Assembly: GCA_036365145.1 (NCBI GenBank)
Contig: JAEOAD010000055.1
Location: 2,356,001-2,420,000 of the forward strand
Direction: 5' to 3'
Length of the DNA stretch: 64,000 nt
DNA from: Orientallactaga sibirica
Taxonomy: Eukaryota; Chordata; Mammalia; Rodentia; Dipodidae
Shown: positions 42,307 to 53,530 of the stretch, piece after piece
Numbering within the stretch: the stretch's first letter is position 1
Layout: each line of letters starts with the position of its first letter
Notes under the pieces: generated by a model
What the model was told of the DNA's origin: nothing
What the model saw: only the letters and a program-made list of their open reading frames with translations
Databases searched by the model: none
Position numbers and translations under genes: made by a program

Positions 42307-44180
42307 TGTATCAGATAGCTTCAGGTTCGCTGAAATGAACTTCCAGACCAGGCAAAGTTATGGAGGAAGAAATTTATTATAGCTTACAGATCCAGGGGAA
42401 GTTACATAATGGCAGAAGAAGCTGGTCTGCCTTCAGAGGACCAAACACAGAGAACAAAGCCACAGGCCACAAGCCAAAAGCCACACAACACAGCACACTT
42501 CAGGAACACCTGTTAGGCACACTTTGCATATCTTTACAATGGAATCTCAAACCCACCACCACACCTTAAGATCTGCCCAGTGACACTGCCTCCAGCCAGG
42601 TGGCTCCAGATGCAAACTACAAACTAATAAAACACTGAATATATTGGGGTCCATCTATTCAAACTACCACATTACACCCCTGGCCCCCAATCGATTTATA
42701 ACTATCACACATTGTAAATTGTATTCAGTCCAGTTTCAAAGGTCCCCATGGTCTTGACCAACTTACGATAGTGAGACCTATAAAATCAAACAAGTTAAAT
42801 ACTTTAAACATATAAAGGCACAGAATATAAGGCATAGGAAGGAGAGACTAGAACAATGCAAACTTAACCACCATCAGCAGTCATCAACTTCTGCAGTTCA
42901 AATTCAGTATAGCCTGAGACTGACAGTCTCCAGGTTTTCTAATTTTGTCCCTCCAGATGGGCAGAATAGCCAGGAAAACTTCCATTCCAGGCCAACAGTG
43001 CACTCCATGGTAGCCCTTTTGCACAGTCCTGGTATATCCAAAACATCTTCAGGTCTCCATGCAAACCACGGTCCATCTTCCAAAGGCTCTTCCAGCCCAT
43101 AAGGGCATTATGCCCTGCCTCATGCTACATCTCAGCAGTGGCTCCTGGAACTGTGTGCAATTCATGACCACTCCATGAATTTTTCATGCTTCCAAAATTA
43201 ATACCAGGTGTGCATGAAGGACACAACCATATTCGTAATTTGGGGATGAAATAAATCATAACCTTGAAAAGTAGGTTCCTTTTCCAGTCAACTCTTTCCA
43301 AAAGAGTTTGCATTTCTAACAGTCTTTCCTCAGGCATCTTCTCCATTGTTTTAATGTAAAGCAGTTGGGCCACCTTCCTTAAGATTGCTAATGTATTGAC
43401 AATAGCTGCTCCAGTAACCTAAAACCAGTCTCAGTGCCTCTAATTTTAATTTCCTTGAGATTTTTCCAACTTAAAAGCTTAAATTTTGCAGTCCAATATC
43501 TTTAGCCAAGCACACCCGTCCATTACAAATTTAACCTTGATCAAACTCTCTGGGCCTGGGCAGCAGGATGCAGCTATCCCTTATGCCAGTATCCCAGTTC
43601 CAACAAAGTCCTCTGCAGTCTTTCCTTCCCCTTAGAAAGCTCATAAGCCAAGCCTGTCTGCACTTAGCACTCTCAAACTCTCATCAGAATAGTCCATAAA
43701 ACTTGGCTTACTGCTCCAGAAGGCATCTTCAGTTGCAAGTACCAAGTCCATGCCTGTTCCTCCAAAACAAAGGTTCCAAAAGATGAAAATCCATATGGTT
43801 ACCCGCTCCTGGTACCACTTTCTGTAGCAGACAGCTTCAGGTTCACTGAGATGAACTTCCAGACCAGGCAAAGTTATGGAGGAAGAGATTTATTATAGCT
43901 TACAGATCCAGGGGAAGTTACATAATGGCAGAAGAAGCTGGCCTGCCTTCACAGGACCAAACACAGAGAGCAAAGCCACAAGCCAAATGCCACACAGCAC
44001 AGCACACTTCAGGAACTCCTGCTAGGCACACTTTGCATATCTTTACAATGGAATCTCAAACCCACCACCACACCTTAAGATCTGCCCAGTGACGCTGCCT
44101 CCAGCCAGGTGGCTGCAGATGCAAACTACAAACTAATAAAACACTGAATGTATTGGGGGACATCTATTCAAACTACAACA
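42307..44180 (-). mobile_element. MaLR-like LTR element with both LTRs
   Basis: Two LTRs of about 360 bases (42307-42671 and 43823-44180), starting TGTATCAGATAGC / TGTAGCAGACAGC and ending in CA, flank a 1.15 kb internal region with no long ORF. The five bases CAGCC directly precede the left LTR and directly follow the right one, the target-site duplication expected of LTR integration. Non-autonomous; the LTRs differ by a modest number of substitutions, so the insertion is neither fresh nor ancient. Confidence 0.85.
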
Positions 44181-45454
44181 CAGCCCTAGTGGTTTCACAG
44201 GTTCTTTCACTGAGATTGAGAACATAAGCAAAGATACACCTGGAATCTTTGGCATCACAGTTGACAACAACAATAACCCTGAGTCGAGCCTTCTCTATCC
44301 AGCTAGGGTTTGGCTTTTCTGCTCATGTGCACTTGATTATGATACCCAGCTAAAATGCCATTCATCAACAAAAATGGAAGTGTCCTGCAGGGCACCTGAC
44401 TGGCACGCACATTGTTCCATTTCATTTGGTACACACAGCACTTACTCTTTTGGCAATGACACCTTGTAAGATCTTGCTTGGTCAATGCAATTATTTGAAA
44501 ATAGCATCAAAATTAGTTTTTTCTTTTTTCTTTTTATCAGTTATTACACCTTTCTAACAACAGTCTTCATGTGTTTTTCATCTTTCCCTTTTCCTCATGC
44601 AATCTTGTTTTTTTCTTTCCTGTTTCTCTTTCCCTTCCCATCTCTTTCCTCTCCTAATGCTACTCTTTCCCTCTTCCAGGACCTCTGGGAAAGACTAGTT
44701 AGAAGTCACTAATGTGTCAAAAGATGTCCCCATGCCTAGTGTGTAGAGATAATTCCAGGCCATCAGTAGGGTGGTATCAGTTCCTTCAACTGTTTGGTGC
44801 CATCAGTAGGGTATTATTGGTTCCTTCAACTGTTTGGTGATATTGAGCCTATGAAGACCACTTTGTCAAGGTTCCTATAACTACAAAGTACCTATTCTCC
44901 ACCCTTGCCTGCTCTCAGTAAAACTTTTGGCTTTCACCTTACTGATCCTTCAGTACCACTGGGAACCTTCCTGAAGCAATTCTTGGCTGAGGATTACCTG
45001 CCTGTAGCCAGCCTCTTGTATTCATCCTCTGATGGTTGGAGTTCTTGAAGGTCCCAAACTTTATCTTTCTTTGTAAACATTGTCTCCATTCACCTCACCC
45101 ACTCATGTAACTGGGACTGTCATTGGTCAACAATTTTCAAGTCTCTGTCTCCAGGCAAGGTCTTAGTGCCTACCCATTAACTGTCCTCTATATTTCCACT
45201 GGTCAAGATCACACTTACCATCCTCTTCCAGGCCTCCTACTTTTCCAGTGTTCTCCTCATCCTCCACTCTCCCTGGCCAGAAGCCTGCATACTATCCTTC
45301 ATGCCTCTCTCTACTTTGCTTTCCACATTCAAGCAATCCCAAAGTCAGTCAAAGTCCATTCTGTCTCCTGCATTTGGAAAGCTGCCTTCTATTCAAACAA
45401 ATTGAAAGACCTGAATGGGACAGGTTTGGGCATTAGGATTGGGCAGGTCTGTGA
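44181..45454. other. intergenic sequence, mostly unrecognised
   Basis: Includes pyrimidine-rich DNA (44510-44690). No protein is recognised on either strand. A short direct repeat lies at 44759-44838. Confidence 0.4.
44759..44838. repeat. 40-base direct tandem repeat, two copies
   Basis: GCCATCAGTAGGGT ... TTCCTTCAACTGTTTGGT occurs at 44759-44798 and again at 44799-44838 with a few differences in the middle. Confidence 0.9.
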
Positions 45455-48010
45455 AATCCTACCTTCACTACTTATTGAATGTATTATTTTAGGTAATTCT
45501 CTTAATTTATTCATCTTCATTTCTTTTTTTTTTTTTTTTTAATTGACAACTAGGGTCTATACTGGTCTAGGCTGACCTACAAAAATGCATGATATTTTCC
45601 TCCCCTCCCCCATCCCTTTTTTTTAGAACTCCAATCTCCAAAAAATCATATTTTTCCTCCCCTCCCCCTTAGAACTCCATCCATAGTCTCTCTCTTTTAA
45701 TTTGATGTCATCATCTTTTTCTTCTATTATAAGGGTCTTGCAAAGGTATTGCTAGGCACTGCAAGGTCATGGATATCAAGGGCAATTTCTGTCTGGACAG
45801 TTGCATTGGAAGGAGTCATACCCTTCCTTTGGCTCTTCCATTCTATCTGCCCCCTCTTCCACAATGGTCCCTGAGACTTGGAGGGTGTGACAGAGGTATT
45901 TCAATGCTGGGCACTCCTCCATCCCTTCTTCTCAGCACTGTGTTGCCTTTTGGGTCATCCCAGTGGTCATCACCGTCTGAAAAGAGAAACTTCTCTAACC
46001 AGAAGTGAGAGTAGCATTAATATGTGAATATGAACATTAAGTGTAGTGCTTTCAGGGCAGCTTGGTGGGAATAATATATACATTTAACCAGACAAGAGCA
46101 GGCTTTATACCCCTAAGGCTCATGACCTCCCCTGCCATAGACTTTTGCTTAGGTTTTTCAGTACCAGGTATGTATTTCCTCCCATAGAGAGGGCTTTCAG
46201 TCTAATTATGGAGCAGTTGGTTACCCCAAGAGCAGACATGCCACTATTGCACCCGTTCAGTCATTGGGTCTGTACGGCCAAACTTGAATTTTCAGTGTCA
46301 ACTGTTTTCACTGCTGATGACTTCTGTCTTCCATAGAGGCTGCATGCAGTGCAGCTTTTTCCAGCTTTCAGTTGGGTGGTCTACAGGGAGGTTTTCTGCT
46401 CAGCACCAGCTTGCTTTCTCAGTGACCTTGTCTCTCAGGCAAGAGATGTCTTCAGCAATAGGGTCTTACCATCTGTTTGTCAAGGGAAACCAAGGACTTT
46501 GGCAATAGCCCTTAATGTTTTGGAGGCTACCAGGACCTCCTTGGCCAACAACTCACTGGAAGGTATTCCATCCCAGGCACTGAAAATTTTCTAGTAACAG
46601 TCTACATCTTTTGGATGTCCCATTATTCAAAAAAGTTGGTTTACATAAGTCTTATTCACACTATCTTGAATTTTGATTGACCCTCCCCCTGCCCTTCTTT
46701 TGTGCATTCTCTTCCCATGGCCTCGGTTAGGCCTTTCCCCTCCCTATAATCTGTTCTTTTACTTACATAAGTGAAATACCATACACTTAAGTCCTTCCCT
46801 CTCCTGCCTCCCTTATAGCCTTTTACCAGCTTACTGGTTTCTGGCACCAATTTTTGGTTCCAGTTCACACACAAGTATATACATTTATAGCTAGGATATG
46901 CATATGAGAGAGAACATGTGACATTTGGCTTTCTGAGCCTGGGTTACCTCACTTAGTATAATCCTTTCCAGATCCATCCATTTCCCTGCAAATTTCATAA
47001 TTTCATTTTTATTTTCCACTGAATAGAACTCCATTGTGTAAATGTACCACATCTTTATTATCCATTCATCTGTGGAGAAACATCTAGGCTGGTTCCATTT
47101 CCTAGCTATTATGAATAGAGCAGCAACAAACATGGTTGTGCAAGTATCTCTAAGGTAGTGAGAAGAGTCCTTTGGATATATGCCTAGGAGTGCTATAGCT
47201 GGATCATATGGTAAATCTATTTTTAGCTGTCTCAAGAATCTCCACACTAATTTCCACAATGGCTGCACCAGATTACATTCCCACCAACAGTGTAGAAGTG
47301 TTCCTCTTTTTCTGCATCCACGCCAACACTTATTGTCATTTGTTTTCTTGATGGTAGCCATTCTGACAGGAATCTCAAAGAGGTTTTAATTTGCATTTCC
47401 CTGATGGCTAAGGATGTAGAACACTTTTTAAGATGTTTATATGCCATCTGTATTCCATCTTCTGAGAACTCTCTATTTAGTTCCATAGCCCATTTTTTAA
47501 CTGGGTTGTTTGATTTCTTATTATTCTGTTTTTTGAGTTCTTTGTATATTCTGGATATTAATCCTCTGTCAGATGTATAGCTGGCAAAGATGTTCTCCCA
47601 TTCTGTAGGTTGTCTTTTTGCTCTATTCACAGTGTCTTTTGCTGTACAAAAGCTTTGTAATTTCATGAGGTCCCAGTGGTTGATTAGTGGTTTTATTCCC
47701 TGAGCAACTGGGGTTATATTCAGAAAGTCCTTGCCTATGCCAATATGTTGAAGGGTTTCCCTTACCTTTTCCTCTAGCAGGTTCAGAGTTTCAGGTCTGA
47801 TATTAAGGTCCCTGGTCCATTTGGACTTGACTCTTGTGCATGGAGAGAGACAAGGATCTATTTTTGTCTTATTATTTTTTTTTTTTTGGTCTACAAGATG
47901 AGGGATAATAATCTACATGAAGAATTATTGGTCAGAGTTAGAAACAATGATGTAAACATCTAGCACCGTGCCTATCTACTGTTGACATTTAATGTTAGGA
48001 TTTATCATAA
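45455..48010 (+). mobile_element. MIR split by an L1
   Basis: The left part is 45455-45522 (TTAGGTAATTCTCTTAATTT) and the right part 47885-48010 (GATGAGGGATAATAATCTAC, CTAGCACCGTGCC). Together they read as a forward MIR core. Confidence 0.65.
45523..47882 (-). mobile_element. 5'-truncated L1 (ORF2 C-terminus and 3' UTR)
   Basis: On the minus strand 46890-47880 encodes the C-terminal part of L1 ORF2 in two overlapping frames (47247-47666 and 46891-47361), including a zinc-knuckle-like HCWWEC segment and the MWYIYTMEFYS motif near the end. A frameshift around 47250-47380 separates them. About 1.35 kb of 3' UTR follows (45540-46885), with the tail as a T run at about 45523-45540. Inactive, but much younger than the L1 at 1.4-5.3 kb. 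Confidence 0.9.
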
Positions 48011-48204
48011 AAATGATAATAATAGTATTTTTTGGTCCACCGTGACTGCTGTAATCCATGACAAGGTCTTCTCTCTCCTGGACAGACCACTGCATCAGTT
48101 TACTCATTGGAAACTCTTTTTTTCTCTCCATGGTCCTACTGTTAAATCTGCTTTTCATAGAGCTTGCTCTAAAAAACACTACCCGCATAGAACTCTTCCC
48201 CCCA

Positions 48205-48250
48205 GCTTATTTTGTGTGTGTGTGTCTGTCTGTCTGTCTGTGTGTCTGTG
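48205..48250. repeat. (TG)n/(TCTG)n simple repeat
   Basis: TTTTGTGTGTGTGTGTCTGT and TCTG units. Confidence 0.9.
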
Positions 48251-48371
48251 TTATATATGACTGTATATGCACATGGGCGTACATGTTTGTGCAGGTGTGC
48301 ATGTATGTATGTACATGTGGAAGCCTGAGGTTCATGTTGAGTGTCTCGATTGCTCTCCATGTTAATTTTAA

Positions 48372-48577
48372 AGATTTTATTTATTTATTTATTTATTCAT
48401 TTATTTGAGACAGAGAGGAGAGAGAGAATGAGAATGGGCATGCCAGGGCCTGTAGCCACTGCTAGACACATGTGCCACCATGGGCATCTGGCTTACGTGG
48501 GACCTGGAGAATGGAACCATGGTCCTTAGGCTTCACAGGCAATGTGCCTTAACCGCTAAATCATCTCTCCAGCCCAC
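48372..48577 (-). mobile_element. tRNA-derived SINE
   Basis: (TTTA)n start, ending CTAAATCATCTCTCCAGCCC. Flanked by TTAATTTTA. Confidence 0.9.
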
Positions 48578-48581
48578 CTTA

Positions 48582-48762
48582 ATTTTATTATTTATTTATT
48601 TACTTATTTATTTATTGTGTTTTATCAGGGTAAGGTCTCACTCTAGCCCAGGCTGACCTGGAATTCACTATGTAGTCTCCAGGTGGCCTCGAACTCATAG
48701 TGATCCTCTTACCTCTGCCTCCTGAGTGCAGGGATTAAAGGTGTGCCCCACCACAGCCAGCT
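48582..48762 (-). mobile_element. B1 SINE
   Basis: TCAGGGTAAGGTCTCACTCT to CCCCACCACAGCCAGC. The left breakpoint of the 2 kb duplication lies within its last bases. Confidence 0.88.
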
Positions 48763-49059
48763 TCTACCTTACTTTTTGAGATGAGGGTCTCTCACTGAAC
48801 CCATAATTCACTGATTCAACTAAACTAGCTAGCTAACCAGCAAGCCCCAGGAATCCTCTTGCTTCTGTCTCCCCAGCTCTGGGATTACATGCAAATGCTA
48901 CCACGCCCACCATCTTACATAGGTGCTGGGGAGTTGAACTCAGGTCCCTCATGCCTGCAAATCCTTCCCCCACTTCCTGTGTACCCACCCTATGCCCCAG
49001 CACCCATACTTGTAGATATCCAAGCACACACTGATGGCGTCTCCCTCTCCAGTCACATT

Positions 49060-49310
49060 TATTCAAGCATCTTCCTCGGCCTCTTCCTGGATGTCTCTCT
49101 CCCTATCTTCCCTTGAGCCCTACCTGACATATTTGCATCCTGCACCCTCAGTACTAATGTCTGCATCTCTCTGTGGGGATGTCTGTTTACTTAGCATCAA
49201 CTGCCAGCTCCATGAGGGGCAAGAACAAGCCCGATTCTTCAGGGTGGCCCCTGCCTTGCTCACACGGCGCATGGCTCAGAGAAGGGCTTGTGGAACATCT
49301 CCAGGCATGT
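49060..49310 (-). mobile_element. L2-like fragment
   Basis: CTGTTTACTTAGCATCAACT and CAGCTCCATGAGGGGCAAGA resemble the antisense L2 end. Also present at about 51025-51280 in unit 2. Confidence 0.5.
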
Positions 49311-49869
49311 GTGACAACCCAGTGGGGCCAGCGGCAGGGTCAAGCATGGAGCTCAGAACTCTGTCTCCCAACTCGGGATCCTTCCATTTTGCTTCAGTGA
49401 CGTCTGAGAGCTAAAGGCAGGTGTGGGGGAGTGGAGGAACACCCCAAGTGAGGGCACTGAGCAGCCTGAGGACAACGCACATCCCATCTCAGTGCTGCAC
49501 TTGATAAGCGAGGGAAGGATCAAATTATCCACTGCTCGTGTCCTGTATCTCCCTATCCTACATGGACGGGAGATGAAAAAAAAAAATGAAAGACACAAAA
49601 TCCAATCTTCCTTGGTGCGGAGGCTGGCAAGGTGGGGGTGGGGCCGGCGGCCAAACAGTCGCTCATCGTCCTCCACATCTCATATTTATTGCCTCATAAT
49701 TGAAGGCAGCTTGGACATGTCCTGGTTCTGGTCCCTCGACAAGACAGATGGGGCACAGTGATGCAGAGGGAGGAAGTTAGGACACAGATTTCCTCACGGA
49801 ATGCAGCCATGGGAGGAGGGAGGGGTAGGCAGCTAGCTGGCTGCTACACTGGCCCCAGGGGTTCAGTCA

Positions 49870-50440
49870 GAACTGACTCAGGTTCAAGGTCCTGCTTTTC
49901 CACTCGTTTGTGATGACTTGGGACCAGGCACTCTCCTCTCCGGGCAATGACTTCAGGCTTCTGGATTTCCTGAGCAGGGCAGAGGAGAACTGTTTGGGGA
50001 AATCTGAGCTCCTAGTTTTCTGTGTGGCTTTAGGTCAACCTATACCTCCCTGGGCTCTGTGATTTCTCCTTGTGAAGAAGAAAAGATGCCTTCTTCTTCT
50101 CCATGAAGGTGGAGAGGGTTGGGTTGGCCTAGAAGCAGCCAGGTTGTACGTTTTAGCATCAGCACTGGAAGCAAAGTTCCAGCCGGGAGAGAAGACATGC
50201 TGCCAAATGCCAAGAACTCGCTATGGTTTCCAGTTGCTATGGAAATGGTCCAAGTTCCTAGGTTTGTCATTCAACACTTTATGAAACCCACGCAGTCTGA
50301 CTTCTGCCGTTTATGTCATCGTGGGGAAGGGGACTGGATCTGGAAGTCTGGAAGCCAAGTTCTGGCTGGGATTTGGACCAGTCTTACCTCTTGCTGTGTG
50401 ACCTTGGGTGTGTTTTTCCTCCTATATGATTGGCATATGT
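49870..50440 (+). mobile_element. MIR-like relics
   Basis: TTGTGATGACTTGGGACCAG ... and TTGCTGTGTGACCTTGGGTG (50391) fit the forward MIR core; duplicated in unit 2. The remainder of this stretch is unrecognised. Confidence 0.45.
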
Positions 50441-50634
50441 GATCTGTCTTCTTCCTGACTAGTCCCACTTTCACGGTGCTGTCTTTTTGACCCACTGAGT
50501 TTAATCAGGTGTGCTTGTGTGAGCATGGGGTGGGGGTTATTTAGCAGAGCACAGGCAATTTACGAGTAAAGAAAACATCCCCCTCTCCCCCCAGCAAGCA
50601 AAACTGCCAATAGTTCCTCAGGGAAGGGACAGAC

Positions 50635-50715
50635 TGTGGCCTCAAACTCACAGGGATCCTCCTACCTCTGCCTCCTGAGTACTGGGATTAAGGTGTGCAC
50701 CACCACACCCGGCTG
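50635..50715 (-). mobile_element. B1 SINE 5' half
   Basis: GGCCTCAAACTCACAGGGAT to CACCACCACACCCGGC, only the 5' part of a B1. Repeated at 52594-52674. Confidence 0.85.
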
Positions 50716-50731
50716 GTCTGGCTCCTATATT

Positions 50732-52690
50732 CCCACCACAGCCAGCTTCTACCTTACTTTTTGAGATGAGGGTCTCTCACTGAACCCATAATTCACTGAT
50801 TCAACTAAACTAGCTAGCTAACCAGCAAGCCCCAGGAATCCTCTTGCTTCTGTCTCCCCAGCTCTGGGATTACATGCAAATGCTACCACGCCCACCATCT
50901 TACATAGGTGCTGGGGAGTTGAACTCAGGTCCTCATGCCTGCAAATCCTTCCCCCACTTCCTGTGTACCCACCCTATGCCCCAGCACCCATACTTGTAGA
51001 TATCCCTCTCCAGTCACATTTATTCAAGCATCTCCCTCGGCCTCTTCCTGGATGTCTCTCTCCCTATCTTCCCTTGAGCCCTACCTGACATATTTGCATC
51101 CTGCACCCTCAGTACTAATGTCTGCACCTCTCTGTGGGGATGTCTGTTTACTTAGCATCAACTGCCAGCTCCATGAGGGGCAAGAACAAGCCCGATTCTT
51201 CAGGGTGGCCCCTGCCTTGCTCACACGGCGCATGGCTCAGAGAAGGGCTTGTGGCACATCTCCAGGCATGTGTGACAACCCAGTGGGGCCAGCGGCAGGG
51301 TCAAGCATGGAGCTCAGAACTCTGTCTCCCAACTCGGGATCCTTCCATTTTGCTTCAGTGACGTCTGAGAGCTAAAGGCAGGTGTGGGGGAGTGGGGGAG
51401 CACCCCAAGTGAGGGCACTGAGCAGCCTGAGGACAACGCACATCCCATCTCAGTGCTGCACTTGATAAGCGAGGGAAGGATCAAATTATCCACTGCTCGT
51501 GTCCTGTATCTCCCTATCCTACATGGACGGGAGATGAAAAAAAAAAAATGAAAGACACAAAATCCAATCTTCCTTGGTGCGGAGGCTGGCAAGGTGGGGG
51601 TGGGGCCGGCGGCCAAACAGTCGCTCATCGTCCTCCACATCTCATATTTATTGCCTCATAATTGAAGGCAGCTTGGACATGTCCTGGTTCTGGTCCCTCG
51701 ACAAGACAGATGGGGCACAGTGATGCAGAGGGAGGAAGTTAGGACACAGATTTCCTCACGGGAATGCAGCCATGGGAGGAGGGGTAGGCAGCTAGCTGGC
51801 TGCTACACTGGCCCCAGGGGTTCAGTCAGAACTGACTCAGGTTCAAGGTCCTGCTTTTCCACTCGTTTGTGATGACTTGGGACCAGGCACTCTCCTCTCC
51901 AGGCAATGACTTCAGGCTTCTGGATTTCCTGAGCAGGGCAGAGGAGAACTGTTTGGGGAAATCTGAGCTCCTAGTTTTCTGTGTGGCTTTAGGTCAACCT
52001 ATACCTCCCTGGGCTCTGTGATTTCTCCTTGTGAAGAAGAAAAGATGCCTTCTTCTTCTCCATGAAGGTGGAGAGGGTTGGGTTGGCCTAGAAGCAGCCA
52101 GGTTGTACGTTTTAGCATCAGCACTGGAAGCAAAGTTCCAGCCGGGAGAGAAGACATGCTGCCAAATGCCAAGAACTCGCTATGGTTTCCAGTTGCTATG
52201 GAAATGGTCCAAGTTCCTAGGTTTGTCATTCAACACTTTATGAAACCCACGCAGTCTGACTTCTGCCGTTTATGTCATCGTGGGGAAGGGGACTGGATCT
52301 GGAAGTCTGGAAGCCAAGTTCTGGCTGGGATTTGGACCAGTCTTACTCTTGCTGTGTGACCTTGGGTGTGTTTTTCCTCCTATATGATTGGCATATGTGA
52401 TCTGTCTTCTTCCTGACTAGTCCCACTTTCACGGTGCTGTCTTTTTGACCCACTGAGTTTAATCAGGTGTGCTTGTGTGAGCATGGGGTGGGGGTTATTT
52501 AGCAGAGCACAGGCAATTTACGAGTAAAGAAAACATCCCCCTCTCCCCCCAGCAAGCAAAACTGCCAATAGTTCCTCAGGGAAGGGACAGACTGTGGCCT
52601 CAAACTCACAGGGATCCTCCTACCTCTGCCTCCTGAGTACTGGGATTAAAGGTGTGCACCACCACACCCGGCTGGTCTGGCTCCTATATT
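50732..52690. repeat. 2 kb direct tandem duplication, unit 2
   Basis: Copy of 48747-50731, shorter mainly because 23 bases present at about 49021-49043 are missing at 51005. The junction with unit 1 (CTATATTC|CCACCAC) shows one to three shared C bases. Confidence 0.95.
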
Positions 52691-52721
52691 CTTTCTGCCT
52701 TCCCTCCCACAATGTTTCCAA

Positions 52722-52870
52722 GTCTCTTTTTTTTTTCTTGTTTCTCGAGGTAGCCCAGGCTGACCTGGAATTCACTATGTAGTCTCAGGGTGGCCTTGAA
52801 CTCACAGCAATCCTTCTAACCTCTGTCTCCCAAGGGCTGGGATTAAAGGCGTGCGCCACCACGTCTGGCA
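52722..52870 (-). mobile_element. B1 SINE
   Basis: TTTCTCGAGGTAGCCCAGGC to GCGCCACCACGTCTGGC, with a small deletion after GAGGTAG. Confidence 0.88.
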
Positions 52871-53127
52871 TGTTTCCGTGTCTTCAGAGAGGCTGATATT
52901 GATGTCCCATTTAGGGGTGAGCACTCAGCGGTCACTTATTCTAAACGCTTTGATGAGTGTTGAGTCTCCCTAGTAGTTGATGCCCACTGCCATTTCTCCT
53001 CCGCCCTCCATTCCATTCATGACCACTGGCCACTTCAGTATCACTTCCTTCTTGCAGATCAGGATAGTGGCCTCTTCCCTCTACCATTGGTCTCCACATT
53101 CTAGTCAGAGTGACTGACAGCATGCAT
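52871..53127. other. unique intergenic sequence
   Basis: No recognised feature. Confidence 0.35.
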
Positions 53128-53345
53128 CACAAGCTAGCAATGTAGCTCAGCTGGTGGAGTTCCCAGTGTGCATGAAGCCCTCAGTTTGATCCCCAGTATT
53201 TCATAAAAAGTGGTGACAGTGCACAGGCCTGTAATCTCAACACTTGAGGTGGAGGCAAGAATATCAGGTGTTAAAGGTCATCCTCAGCTACATAGACAGT
53301 TAGATGCCAGCCTGGGATATGTTGAGACTCTGTTTCAATAAAGAA
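53128..53345 (+). mobile_element. B4-type SINE (ID-like head fused to B1-like tail)
   Basis: The head AGCAATGTAGCTCAGCTGGT with TTTGATCCCCAGTATTTCAT is ID/tRNA-like. It is followed by CAGGCCTGTAATCTCAACAC, a B1-like body, and TCTGTTTCAATAAA. Confidence 0.75.
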
Positions 53346-53351
53346 CAGAGC

Positions 53352-53530
53352 TCCAGGGGCTAGAGAGATGGCTTAGTGGTTAAGGTGCGTGCCTGCGAAG
53401 CCTAAGGACCCAGGTTCGATTCTCCAGGTCCCACATGAGCCAGATGCACATGAGTCTGAAGTTTGTTGGCAGTGGCTAGAGGCCCTGGTGTACCCATCCT
53501 TCTCTCTCCCTCTCTCTCTCTCTCCCTCAA
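53352..53530 (+). mobile_element. tRNA-derived SINE
   Basis: GGGGCTAGAGAGATGGCTTA, CAGGTTCGATTCTCCAGGTC (near-perfect B box), CTCTCC tail. AAGAACAGAGC on both sides marks the target-site duplication. Confidence 0.93.

Larger units (their letters stand above)
48265..48970 (-). mobile_element. old composite B4-like SINE, split by two SINEs
   Basis: 48265-48360 (CATGTGGAAGCCTGAGGTTC) and 48768-48970 (TTTTTGAGATGAGGGTCTCT, GCTCTGGGATTACATGCAAA, GGGGAGTTGAACTCAGGTCC) match the parts of the element at 62230-62510. The tRNA-SINE and B1 between them are later insertions. Confidence 0.65.
48747..50731. repeat. 2 kb direct tandem duplication, unit 1
   Basis: The sequence from CCCACCACAGCCAGC to GGCTCCTATATT is repeated directly at 50732-52690. 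By eye there are about half a dozen substitutions. The unit holds a composite SINE part, an L2-like relic, MIR-like sequence and a B1 fragment; no gene. Confidence 0.95.

Noticed and set aside
44303..44485. A possible processed pseudogene on the minus strand
   Set aside because: I could not match it to any protein family and no poly(A) or target-site duplication was evident.
46891..47666. Minus-strand ORFs of 156 and 139 codons as host genes
   Set aside because: Both are overlapping frames of a frameshifted L1 ORF2 C-terminus.
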